A DNA stretch of 64,000 nucleotides from Hygrocybe punicea (Eukaryota; Basidiomycota; Agaricomycetes; Agaricales; Hygrophoraceae), in contig OY744464.1 in assembly GCA_963556145.1 (NCBI GenBank), positions 3,038,001 to 3,102,000 of the forward strand, in the 5' to 3' direction. Positions 36,593 to 47,384 of this stretch are shown here, piece by piece. Made by a program: the position numbers and the translations under genes. The notes beneath the pieces were generated by a model. That model ran no database searches. It saw only the letters and a list, made by a program, of their open reading frames with translations, and had not been told where the DNA came from. Position 1 is the first letter of the stretch. Every line of letters begins with the position of its first letter.

Positions 36593-36867
36593 TTTGAATC
36601 GTAGTGTGCGTTACTTGGTAGACAATGGGATTGTGGCGGTGGTTTCCAGCAAGGTCAGACAACGCAGCAAGTGAGGCCAAATGTTAAATTGATTAATTCC
36701 GCTTATGTCATGTGAGTCAAAATTATTATTATTCATACATGTAAGTCCTAAAATAGAGTGTTGTAAGGTTACATGGAGGTATCTGGGGTCTCAGACATGA
36801 CAAGTCAACAAATTCTTTAACGCAACAGCACACGCAGAAAACAATCTACCGGCTTGCTGTGGCTGGT

Positions 36868-38167
36868 ATGGTTCAACAACCACCTAGTTTCTTTCCAACC
36901 ACAGCTTTGGTTGGTAATTTGTTATCCTTCCCACTTGTCTCCAATTTCACCACCCGAAATTTGTTAACCCATTAGGACCATGCAGCTGCAGGACTTGGTG
37001 CAGGAGTCGTTGCCGTGCTCTGTATGCACCCACTCGACCTTCTCAAAGTCAAGTTTCAGGTCGCGACGAGCGCTCCGAGAGGCAGCATTGGCAAGCAAAT
37101 CTGGTACTCGTTGAAAGACATCAAGATGCAGGATGGGTGGAAAGGCTTGTATCGCGGTGTTGGGCCCAACATTGCCGGTAACGCATCCAGCTGGGGCCTC
37201 TATTTTCTCTTGTGAGTCACATTTTTTGTTTCACATCTGTTACTTCTGATTCGCCCTGTCAGCTATAACATGCTTAAAAAACGTGCATCCGGTGGCGAGC
37301 CCCTCCAGTCGCTATCGGCGGCGACGCACTTACGTTGTGCCGCAGAAGCGAGTTCGCAAATCCCTCTTCCAAAGATTAATGTATGCGTCTTGTATTAATG
37401 TGATATATAGGTGCTGTCACAGCCATTATGACGAATCCGATTTGGGTAGTCAAAGTGCGGATGTTCACAACAAGAGCCAATTCATTTTCTTCGTACCGAG
37501 GTTTATGGCGTAGGTATTCAACCACCCCATGATGCGCTTTGACACCCAACTGCTCGTCGTAGACGGCCTTTCATCCATATTCCAGACCGAGGGTTTTCGA
37601 GGTCTCTTTCGCGGCACATCTCTCGCTCTCCTTGGCGTCAGCAGTGGTGCTACCCAATTCATGATTTATGAAGAAATGAAACGGTGGGGCTTCGCTCGAA
37701 AGAGGAAACAATTCGCAAAAGTAAACCAGGCTTGGACACCAGCTGATGACAAATTGGTATGTGTGGAAAAATAAACAGTACCCAAAAGCTCAGCATTATC
37801 TCGTAGTCAAATATATCCTACACAACCATGTCGGGAGCGAGTAAACTTGGAGCCTTGACAGTTACATATCCATATCAAGTTATCCGGTCTCGGATACAGG
37901 TACATCCTAACTACTGTACTTTTCACACCATACTTACCGCCAATACAGAATAATGCGACAACCCATCTTTACCCAACCATTCCTGTAGCAATCAAGCGGA
38001 CATGGACACTAGAAGGTTTCCGTGGGTTTTACCGTGGATTGGGGACAAATTTTGTGCGTGTACTGCCTGGCACATGTGTGACATTCGTCGTATACGAGAA
38101 TTTGGCGTGGTTGTTCAGAATCAGTGCTCTGAGACGCGCGGAGAGATTTCGTTCAGAGGAGGATTAG
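36868..38167 (+). CDS. FLX1: Mitochondrial FAD/folate carrier (FLX1/SLC25A32-type)
   Basis: Inner-membrane carrier with three Solcar repeats over about seven exons. Signatures are MHPLDLLKVKFQ (repeat 1), TNPIWVVKVRMF (repeat 2, the PIW form typical of FAD/folate carriers) and TYPYQVIRSRIQ (repeat 3). Other marks are GWKGLYRGVGPNIAGNASSW, GFRGLFRGTSLALLGVSSGA and GFRGFYRGLGTNFVRVLPGT. The first intron joins PTTAL to DHAAAGLGAGVV with a GTTGGT donor. The N-terminus is short, as usual for carriers. FAD versus folate cannot be told from sequence alone. Confidence 0.9.
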
Positions 38168-38956
38168 AATGCAACATCCACGCACTGTTTGAAATAGCAA
38201 CTAATTTAACGGCCACCCATTTCAAAAACCTATCTCAGATTTTGGTGACGATGAAGGGAAGAGGAAGTTATTTTTGTTACAAGTTACAAAATGCGAAAAA
38301 GATACGCTGCATCAAAGAAGCAAGTAGTTGTGCTTGATACCCTAAGCGCGGGGTCGGGTCAGAATATCTCTAGTAGTAGCCAACACCGTTTGAAAAGTTC
38401 TGGACGCCGTAGGCTCAAAGTCCTCTGTAGCGTTGTTGGATTGATACGCCAATGGCTCTCATGCTGCAGAGGAAGACATGCCCCAGATTTCCGTGAACCG
38501 TCTTTGCCGTTCATTTCGAGAGAGTTTGGTCGACTCCGCGTCTGCAGGTGGTCGCCAGTGCTTTCCTGGAAACAGAAACACGTCGGCGAAGCCACATTCC
38601 TGGACGAATGCATCCCCTCATCCGAACGGCTCGCAGCCTGCAGAAATTGAATTCAGCATTGCTTCAGGTGGATACTTGAGTAGCACAGTGACAAATTAGA
38701 GATGGTGTACATAGACCTATATGTAGTTGAGGCTGAAGGATAGCTCTGTCAATGTTGTCAACATTGAGAGTACCCGCACGCTGAAAATCCAAAGTCGAAC
38801 TCTTCTGCTCGACAAACAATTCCCTTTGTTTCCCACCATGTTGTGACACTGCTAGTAATTAGTTCAAAGCTGCATCAGGTGTGTACCATCAATGGCAAGT
38901 GATGTTTCAACCATCCTGACTGAATCTTTCCAAGAGCCTTCAGGTTTTCACCGTCA
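38168..38956. other. Intergenic with an interrupted minus-strand frame
   Basis: About 790 bases between the carrier and IF-3. Plus-strand frames (38291-38650 and 38478-38699) show nothing familiar. On the minus strand a frame from ATG 38659 to TAG 38342 is coding-like but holds two in-frame TGA codons (38620-38618 and 38461-38459). It may be a pseudogene or an unresolved gene; see findings. Confidence 0.35.
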
Positions 38957-39595
38957 ATGATCAGCGTTACAGTTGTCTTTCTGCGGCAGGCTGCGGGAAT
39001 AACATGCCTACATGCCCCGTGGCGAACGTGGATGTTTCCCTTCCGGTCACTATCGCGCAGCATGTCCTCTATTAATCGAAGGCATCTCAGGAACGAAGAA
39101 ATCCAGCACCCCGTCGTCCAACTCGTCGACTCAGAAACAGGACGTCTTAATGCACCCACGGCTCTCAAGGAGATCATTTCTTCCGTTGATCTTAAAACAC
39201 ATTTTGTCGAGCTCGTCAGGGAGGTGCCCCATCCCATAGTCAAAATTATCAGTAAGAAAGTCGCGTTCGAAAAACACAAGGAACAGAGGGCGAAGATGAA
39301 AGCGATGGCGAAGAACGAGATAGAGCGGAAGGAAATTCAGCTAACGTGGGGAGTTGCGTCAGGCGATCTTGCGCACAAGCTCAAGAAAGTCAGACATGAA
39401 CTTGCCAAGGGCAATCGGGTGGATCTTGTTTACGCTCCCAAAAAGGGTCAGCGGTTACCGTCACCTAGCGAAATGGAATCTCGAGTGCAGGAGACATTGA
39501 ACTTATTGCAAGACATAGGGAAGGAGTGGAAACATAGAGAAGTTCAGAGAGCTGTCACAGCTATTCACCTCCAGGGAACATTGAAACCTGATTGA
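38957..39595 (+). CDS. Mitochondrial translation initiation factor IF-3
   Basis: A single exon of 212 codons. After an N-terminal presequence-like stretch (basic, about 40 residues) it has the IF-3 N-domain NEEIQHPVVQLVDSETGRL, the linker, and the C-domain KEIQLTWGVASGDLAHKLKK, RHELAKGNRVDLVYAPKKGQ. IF-3 binds the small mitoribosomal subunit and keeps the subunits apart. ATG at 38957 is the first; a later Met near the RSLSRSMSSINRRH region is also possible. The stop is 16 bases from that of the convergent PPR gene. Confidence 0.88.
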   Translation: MISVTVVFLRQAAGITCLHAPWRTWMFPFRSLSRSMSSINRRHLRNEEIQHPVVQLVDSETGRLNAPTALKEIISSVDLKTHFVELVREVPHPIVKIISKKVAFEKHKEQRAKMKAMAKNEIERKEIQLTWGVASGDLAHKLKKVRHELAKGNRVDLVYAPKKGQRLPSPSEMESRVQETLNLLQDIGKEWKHREVQRAVTAIHLQGTLKPD

Positions 39596-39611
39596 TCAAT
39601 TCATTATACTG

Positions 39612-42506
39612 TTATGCTGATGGTACATCTGCGAGTGCCTCAGGGGAGGAACGACGCCGAAGCTGCCTGCGTCTCATAGGGCGGCCGCGAGTTTTGAAAG
39701 CAGGTGTGTAGCAAGGGTGGAGGGTGTCGTATCGAACTAATGGGAAGGAGAACGGTCGTCGGTCGAATTGTTGTCGGTCATTCGACTGCAATGTGCCTCG
39801 AGTCCATCGGCCAACAAACAGGTGGCGCAGTGCAAGTGGTATTGAATACCCAGCATTGATCATCTCTTGCGCAATATCCTGTAACAGCGGAGTCCATTGA
39901 TTTGGTAATTTGCCTTGTTGTGCATACCGCACTGTAGCTTCTCGCAACCGGTATTTCCAGTGCCTGCGGCTAGCACGGTGACCTCGGATCGACAAATGTG
40001 GTCGCTGTGAGCACAATTCTAGAGCAGCATTAAAGAACCGAGCATCCGGTGAAGGAATCTGCACATTTCGCCATTGTCCTTTGTTCAAGTGTTTGACTTT
40101 CAAAAGCGATTCGTAAACAGCCTGGGCACCAGATTTCATTGAATGCAATAAGATCACCCCAATTTGCCTTCCGGAGGAGCTACCATCAGAACGGACAATC
40201 CTCGTCCTCGATACCAAGAATTGTGCCCAGCCACGAACGTAGCGCTTGGTCCTAGGTACCCAATCTGATCGTCCTTGGCTTGCTTGCCATGATAGGGCAT
40301 AATCGTGTCCCAGCCGCAAAGATCTGAGACCTGCTCGTGCTTCCGCCGCATAGCACTGTATCATAGTCGTATATGCGTGGACGGGTAGGCACCATGGCCC
40401 ACTTTTTGGAATGAATTCAGGGATCCAACTGACTCGTTCCGCCTCCTTTGCTAAATGCCATACACGCTCCACCAGACCAGTTTTACCTGCTTTACACAGG
40501 GCATTCAACACCGAAGTGAAGAAGTATGGACCATGTGCCACCGCACGCTCAATACACGCTTGACGCGACAGTGCGCACAACTTTTGACGGTCCTCGGTGG
40601 GTAAGGAGCCCCAGGAAGGATGGTCTATAATGGCTAGCTCAGGGAGAACCCGGAACAGCACACGCGCAACAACATGTGGCTGGCCCGTTGATGTTAAGTG
40701 GGTGATGTAGGTACTGAGAGTGAAAGAATCCGCCCTAAGGGAATTGGTCGAAGGCGTCTCGGTTGGGCGGGCGCTGTCCGTAATTTGGATTTTCTCCGTC
40801 CCTAGACGATATAGTGCCTTTGAAAATCGAGAAGTCTTAAGGGTATGGGCAGACGCCAGCCGAACAAGCCCTTCGCCCAGGTTTGTTCCCGTGGAAGATC
40901 CAACCATGACCCCGTTGGTTCCTTCCATTTTTCGACGCAGTTCTTCCAAAGTTTGTTCCGTAATGTCTGGTCTCCGGAGTAAAGTGCCCGATCTAAGGAG
41001 GATATTGTATGTCGCGATATTGGGCTCAAGAGGCTTCCAACGCTTTGTTTTCATGTGCTGTATCAGACCATCGGCAATAGCGGGGGAATATCGATGGCGA
41101 AGCGCATAATGTAAGAGTGTGTTATATGCATGTAAATCCAGTGGCGGTAACACGGCCCTGCTATGTGCATTTTCTGTAGAGGGTGGTCTCGACGGCAAAG
41201 AACCGATAAGCCTCTTCAACACCCCATGAAAGTACGGATGAGCTTTGACACGACGTGGAATACCGTTTTTGCAGATCCACACATGGTCATCCACTCGGGG
41301 ACACCGATACAGAGCGCGGATGAGGGGAGCAATCTGGGGAAAGGGTATCTGGTGATTATCAAGGAGCATGGCAAGGTTAGCGAGGGCTTGTAAGGAAGCG
41401 TGAAACGTCGTTTGGTCCGATTTTTCGTGCAGATTGCCTGATAACGAAGTGCCAATTGAAGACAATATAGCGTACATTAACTGGCGCTGTAGGGCGCTAC
41501 CCTCAGCTCGCAGATGTTCCAAACGTACTCGTAGGTCTCCCTCGGAATGATCTTGGCGCTCCACAGAAACTTCAGATTCTTCACTAAAACGCGCGGTCAA
41601 CGTCCGGCGGAGCTGCCACTCTTTCACCACCATTGCGAAAAGGAGAGAGCCGACGATAATCTCTCCCTGGAGGAGACAAGCGTTGATTAAGGACTGGTAC
41701 ATATTTTTTGAACGCCGTTGTTGATACGTCCGAGCACGAAAAAAGAGACGGACAGCATGACGAATGCAAGGATCGGAAACCATGCTCGGCCGCAATTGGA
41801 GTATGTCAGGCCCATCATGAATCCGTCCAACATCGAGTTGGGTTGGTTGACTGGTAACAGCAGAAGAGGAAGTATGAGCCGAAAGTGCACCGACTGCAGC
41901 CTGTAGGGAAACCGATCGGATTCTGATGCCATCCTTCATCATCAAATCCACTTGCTTAGAGGCTTTGACCGTCAGCCCTAGACGGATAAGACCATGGAGC
42001 AAGGCATGTGCGGAGAGGCGAGGAGAGACAGCTTGCTGGAAGTGAATTGGGTCAAATCGTTGAATCTGACTTCGCAATCCAGGTAATTTTGCAACGGCTT
42101 TGTTCTTGCGAAGAACCGATAATCGAAGAGAATTGACAATGAAATACGCGTTTCTGAGTTCATGACCACTGATGGATAGGCGAACGGCCTGCGCAGCAGC
42201 GCGCGACAATTGTGCACATGTAAATTGATTCGTGGGAAGTTCCGTTTCAACCTGAGATTCGTCGGGGAGATGTTTAGCCGAGTTTGCGACGGTATTATAC
42301 GGAGTGAATGACACCAAGAGTTTGCCCCTTGTCGCACCAATGAGAGGCTTCTGGAAAAGGGGAAACTTTGTGAACTGGTGCGGTTTTGTTTGAGAACTGG
42401 TGCAAAGTGTCCGTTGTGGTTTAGGCCCCTGTCCAACGGGAAATTTGTTACATTCGTGTATAGTTCTGCGCAGGACGCTGGTCGACGTGGACCAAGTGCA
42501 TCGCAT
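39612..42506 (-). CDS. PPR-like mitochondrial protein
   Basis: One long intronless frame of 964 codons. The N-terminus is basic and Ser/Thr-rich, like a mitochondrial presequence. Helical-repeat units resembling pentatricopeptide repeats occur around residues 450-540 (DLHAYNTLLHYALRHRY, PNIATYNILLRSGTLL) and 620-730 (FTLSTYITHLTSTGQPHVV, FFTSVLNALCKAGKTGLVER). PPR proteins bind organellar RNA in processing or translation. The target is unknown. No intron in 2.9 kb is unusual beside its neighbours. It starts 243 bases from the divergent CBP80 gene. Confidence 0.75.
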   Translation of the reverse strand: MRCTWSTSTSVLRRTIHECNKFPVGQGPKPQRTLCTSSQTKPHQFTKFPLFQKPLIGATRGKLLVSFTPYNTVANSAKHLPDESQVETELPTNQFTCAQLSRAAAQAVRLSISGHELRNAYFIVNSLRLSVLRKNKAVAKLPGLRSQIQRFDPIHFQQAVSPRLSAHALLHGLIRLGLTVKASKQVDLMMKDGIRIRSVSLQAAVGALSAHTSSSAVTSQPTQLDVGRIHDGPDILQLRPSMVSDPCIRHAVRLFFRARTYQQRRSKNMYQSLINACLLQGEIIVGSLLFAMVVKEWQLRRTLTARFSEESEVSVERQDHSEGDLRVRLEHLRAEGSALQRQLMYAILSSIGTSLSGNLHEKSDQTTFHASLQALANLAMLLDNHQIPFPQIAPLIRALYRCPRVDDHVWICKNGIPRRVKAHPYFHGVLKRLIGSLPSRPPSTENAHSRAVLPPLDLHAYNTLLHYALRHRYSPAIADGLIQHMKTKRWKPLEPNIATYNILLRSGTLLRRPDITEQTLEELRRKMEGTNGVMVGSSTGTNLGEGLVRLASAHTLKTSRFSKALYRLGTEKIQITDSARPTETPSTNSLRADSFTLSTYITHLTSTGQPHVVARVLFRVLPELAIIDHPSWGSLPTEDRQKLCALSRQACIERAVAHGPYFFTSVLNALCKAGKTGLVERVWHLAKEAERVSWIPEFIPKSGPWCLPVHAYTTMIQCYAAEARAGLRSLRLGHDYALSWQASQGRSDWVPRTKRYVRGWAQFLVSRTRIVRSDGSSSGRQIGVILLHSMKSGAQAVYESLLKVKHLNKGQWRNVQIPSPDARFFNAALELCSQRPHLSIRGHRASRRHWKYRLREATVRYAQQGKLPNQWTPLLQDIAQEMINAGYSIPLALRHLFVGRWTRGTLQSNDRQQFDRRPFSFPLVRYDTLHPCYTPAFKTRGRPMRRRQLRRRSSPEALADVPSA

Positions 42507-42749
42507 GTGGCTTGCATTACTAGAACTGGACTTGAATTATCAGGTTCCTGCTGGATACAAGCTCGGCTTACCACTTCTACTGGAGAGCGAACCAGCAACG
42601 ATGACTCTCCCGGTGGAATGAGCCTACTAGTTGTGTCAGCTCGATGGTGAAAAAAAAATTGAAATTTCCATTTCTTATATAAATTCCACGTGGCTCAACT
42701 ACTAACAGACTCTTAACTTTGAGCTCACTGATCCGATATCTTCAAAGAG

Positions 42750-45700
42750 ATGAGTCACGACCGACCATTTCATGGCGGTGGTCATCGCCGACGGCAAAGA
42801 GGTGAGGGAAAGCAATCTGGAATGACGTCTGAGTGCTGGAACATGTTGGATAGATGACTTCGAAATGCACGACCGCCGTCGCGACATCTATGAAACACCA
42901 GAGCAAAAGCTCAGAACAACTATCATTAAGTTGGGTGAGGTGGTGAGCACCTACGCTGCCGACTTCTTCCCCAATGCTCACATTGTGGTCATTCAGGACC
43001 CCACTGAGGAGCTTCCTCGCGTAGCGAAACAAATTCGCCAGCACATCCCCGTCGTCGTACCAGCTATATCTGAAGGTTTCCGCATAGGGTGAGCTTTACT
43101 AAGTATCATCTCTTTTTTCATCTGAAGGATTTCAGAGTGACCGAACAGCCGTACAAGATCCCGTACTACGCTGCATTACTCCGGTTGTTGCACGACAGAG
43201 TGGACGACTCCGCATCTTCCGACATACCATCTCTAGGGAAACAAATCCTTGAAGACTTTTGGAAGGGTTTTCAAGCTTTTTTGGATAAGTTGGCCTGGAG
43301 GGAAGCCAGACTCTGCGTGAGTTGGGAATGCCTACTCTTCAAACAAGACTCCTCCCTAAATTCTCGTCGGGGCGTGAATAGATACATTTTTTTGCGCATT
43401 TGACAATGGCAAAAGTCATCTCTGCTGACTCCATGTTCTTACTTCTACAATCATTCACTGCTGTGCTTGACGAATTTGGAGTTTCACATGGTAGAGCGAA
43501 AAAGGCTGCGTTGTGTGCTGCGGAGGGCCTTATGATAGTGCGTGTCCTGCTTCATTGTCAAGAATATCAAGTTTTACTTCACTCAACAGGGAGGTCCCAT
43601 TTTGAAACTCAACTCCTCCACGAATGTTACAAATATCATCGATGCCATACAGGTTTACAATGATATTGTGGCGGGTCCAAGATGGCTAGTGCACCCTTTT
43701 GTGAAAATGTACTCCGATGTCCCCAACCTCGACAACTCCGACGAGGTGATATCCGTTGTTTGTTAAGTCGGATAGTGCTCTGATATTATTTAACCAGACA
43801 TTGGACACCATCCTTTCTTCATTGAGAACATTGGATTCTTCGGACTTTGCGGACACGTTCACCAGTTTCCCACAGCCATATGCTAACTATCTTGAACTCG
43901 ATGCTTCTACATCAGTCCCTTTTGACTTGCCCTTGGTACTAGTGCCTCCAGAGATAATTGAACTAGATGGACTGTCTGCTGATTCTGGGGAAGAACCGCA
44001 GCTCAAACAGGAAGAATGGCCAGAGCATTTTATTCGCCTGTTCGAAAACGATGCATGTTTCTCTCCCGAATCATTTTGGGTGTCGCTGATCTGTATACAG
44101 GTCACTCCGGATCCAAACACCCCTGTAGGCTATGCCGTTCGATCAACATTGCTGGACATTCTGGACATATTTGAAGTCAACCGAAAGGAGTGTGCCCGTC
44201 TCTTGTTGGAATATCCTAAATGGACTGTACCTGGTACATTCAAACCGAAGCCTGGTGCACCAGTCGAAGCCGTTCCAGTTCCAGGTAAGGACTGGCAGTT
44301 GGAAAGCACTGTCATCGAGGTCAGTCGTTCTTTTTATAGTGTTTGGCTTCAATTCAGAAATATCCAACGAATACAGACCATTCTTGGGTCTTTACTCATC
44401 CTTCCTGAGTCCTCACCCAAATCAATCTACCATATCTCACTTATCACGGAATTGTGCAAATTATCGCCACCTACCGTAGGGCCAGCTGTTGGAAAGTCCA
44501 TCCGAAAATTATATGGGCATCTCGCGGATGGTCTTGACGTCGAGGTAGCTCGCCGCTTTGCAGAATGGTTTGCCGTTCATATGAGCAACTTCGGTTTCCA
44601 CTGGGTCTGGAAAGAATGGCAAGTCCATTATTCCGCTTTATAGTATTTATTTTATTATTTGTGCCCCCGAGCATAGGATACCTGACCTTTCTCTGACAAT
44701 CCAACACCCCAAACGTGCGTTTATGCGCCGAGCCATCGAGTTTGAGATTCGTTTGTCCTATCATGACCGCATCTTGAAAACTCTTCCCGACGCAATGCAA
44801 GCGGAAGATGCTCACACTATCCAAGAACAAGCCCCTGGCCCTGATTATGAATATGATGATCCTGGTAGTCCCTCCATTCCTATCTGCCTTCAAACTTGAT
44901 TTAATGGAACACTATAGCAAACACGAATCACGATGCTGCCCAATCTGTGCTAAACCTTTTCCGCGGGCGTGCTACAGCTAACGACGTAATCTCGCATTTG
45001 GACACCTTGAAAAACACCCTCGAGATTTCCGAGGGTGACGTCAATATAGACACGGTTGTCCGCTCCATCGCCGTTCAATCCCTCTTGCATATCGGCTCGC
45101 GGTCCTTCTCGCACCTTCTAAATGCCATCGAGCGGTACCTCCCACTACTACGTAACCTTGCAAGTGGCGGAGTCAGCAGCACGGGCGGACGTGGGAACAC
45201 TGAGGCCAAATCAGATATTCTCGCAGCAGCTGCTGCGTTTTGGAAACGCAATCGGCACATGATTGGTATCGTTTTTGATAAGCTAATGCAGTACCAGATC
45301 GTGGATCCGAGCGACGTCGTTGCGTGGACGTTCACGAACAAGTCTGGAATCGGGCAAGTCCATGGTATGATGGTCGCACCGAGCTTCAGTGGGTTCGAAT
45401 GGGATTTGTTAAAGGGGGCATTGGATAAGGCAAATGGACGCGTGGTGATTGCGAGGAGGAAAGTTAAGGCGTTGAGAAAAGAGGAGGATGACACGAGAGC
45501 CAAGGCCAAGGCTGGAGGAGCCGATAATTCCATGGAAGTAGACGTCGATGCGAAAGAAGGTAAGTATACTCGTTTCCCAGAGTTCATCCGAGTTCAAGTC
45601 GTAATGTTCCATCAACTAGACGACATCCCCGCCGCCGACAATCCCGCTCTCACTACAGCTCTGAAAGCATTCACCAGCCTCACCCGCGAGCAAAAGGCTG

Positions 45701-46062
45701 CCCTATCCCGGACTCTGGATGGCTTTTTTTCGTGTCTAGCTCCCTCCTCATCTGACTCGCATCAAAACCCTCACCCGCGCGGAGTTCTCACCGAAAAGGC
45801 CTGGCATAATCGGGCGAATTGGAGCAGCGACGAGTGGGATGCATGGGAGACATGGGGTTGGTATCGACAGTTTTGCAGATTGGTAACAAAAACTCTCTCC
45901 TTGCTTTACCCGGCTTACACACCATTCCAGTATGCTCCATACATTCGCAACTACACCGCCACCCTCACGACGATCTCTTTTTCCAAACTTGAAGGATCCA
46001 CCGACGCCGCCGCAGGATTGCTGAAGAAAACTTTAAATGTCGCTATTGGGCAGGAAGCATAA
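42750..46062 (+). CDS. CBC1: Nuclear cap-binding protein, large subunit (CBP80/NCBP1)
   Basis: CBP80 is the scaffold of the nuclear cap-binding complex and binds CBP20, ARS2 and NCBP3. The first exon reads MSHDRPFHGGGHRRRQR (42750), then DDFEMHDRRRDIYETPEQKL and three MIF4G-type helical regions: TTIIKLGEVVSTYAADFFPN, EQPYKIPYYAALLRLLHD, FVKMYSDVPNLDNSDEV, then FHWVWKEWQVH, and the C-terminal region NVISH-like block AANDVISHLDTLKN, FWKRNRHMIGIVFDKLMQYQ, DPSDVVAWTF, WYRQFCRLVTKTLSLLY. About ten exons of mixed length. It ends LLKKTLNVAIGQEA. ESF2 and ARS2 follow on the same strand. Confidence 0.92.
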
Positions 46063-46131
46063 ACCTGGTAGCTACGTACACTCGCTGTCTTCATTAATAT
46101 TTGCCAGTGGTATATCGATCCTGATTACTTT

Positions 46132-47138
46132 ATGCGACAAACATTAAGTACCTTCAGAGTATCGACGAACAATGACATCGCGGAGAGCTTTTTCGATGAA
46201 GATCACAAAGATCTCAAGGAGATGCATATGTCATGGTGTGATTGGATACAAGTCATGGCGGACAAAAGTTCCCACGGCAACGCAATATTAATGGCCCATA
46301 ATCGCCATACGGAACCAAGCTCAGGCTATGGTCTGGTAGAAGGAATGGACCCGCAGGGATTTTTAGGGTCTTCCGAGAAAGTGGTAAAGCCTCTAACGCC
46401 GGAGGCTTTGTTCGCCTACAAGGCTGCACAAGACCGAGCTGGTGTCGTCTACATTTCAAGAATTCCACCGGGTATGCAACCTGCCAAGGTGCGGCATTTG
46501 ATGAGCGCATACGGTGAAATTGGAAGAGTTTATCTCCAACCCGAAGGCTGGTGTTCTTCCTCTCGCATCTAGCGTAACTGATTCGCAAGCAACAGGTGCT
46601 AAGCGTGCCTACTTGCGGAGGAAGTTTACAACTACGAAGAAGGTCCATTTTACCGAGGGATGGGTGGAGTTCAAGGACAAGACGGTGGCAAGATCCACTG
46701 CAGAAATGTTGAATGCCCAGCCAATCGGAGGGAAAAAAGGCACACGTTGGAGAGATGACATGTGGACGATGAAGTATTTGCCCAAATTCAAGTGGAACAT
46801 GCTCACTGAGCAAGTTGGTCAGTCAATTCAATCTCTACGTTTATCAGTCACTGATGAACATGTCAACAGCGCACGAAGCGGCATTGCATGCTGCTCGATT
46901 GCGCATGGAGTTGTCACAGTCTAGGACAGAACAACGTGACTATCTAAAGAATGTTGAGCTTGCTCGCATTCTGGACAAACGCGCGCTGCGGAAAAGGCAA
47001 AATACTAGGGTGGAAGAGCCGAACGTGGGAACGAAGGGGCTGGTCACTGGTGACGTCGAGCCTGAAAGAAAGAGAAGGACTAGAGAACGGACAGAGGACA
47101 CTGGGCAACTCGATAGTATTTTGGGCAGCATATTTTAA
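46132..47138 (+). CDS. ESF2: ESF2/ABT1 pre-rRNA processing factor
   Basis: Nucleolar RRM protein of the small-subunit processome that works with Dbp8. Exons 46132-46546, 46596-46817 and 46870-47138 give 301 residues. Conserved blocks are [100 protein letters not shown]. The middle intron appears to be GC..AG (donor GAAG|GCTGGT at 46547), since no GT donor keeps the frame. The true N-terminus may lie in an upstream exon; the first 90 residues here are poorly conserved. Confidence 0.88.
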
Positions 47139-47384
47139 ACATATACGCACGGACCACCTGCGGAGTTTGAAAGCCCGAAGCCTGAGCTGAGAAACCAGTC
47201 CCAGTTTGCTCATCGCGAACAATTTGTGTGGAAGTTGAGCTTGCTGTTGCAGCCGACGTTCACGCTCTTTCGTTGTTATATCGCGATCTCAAGAGGTCTG
47301 TCTCTATCATGCTCGGCCTCTTTCAGTCGCAGGCTCTGATAAGCCTTCTTGTGTCGTCTATTTCTCTCTCAGTTTCTTCTTAAA

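Noticed and set aside
38291..38650. Plus-strand 119-codon frame downstream of the carrier
   Set aside because: No motif, unusual composition for this genome, and a competing coding-like frame on the other strand.
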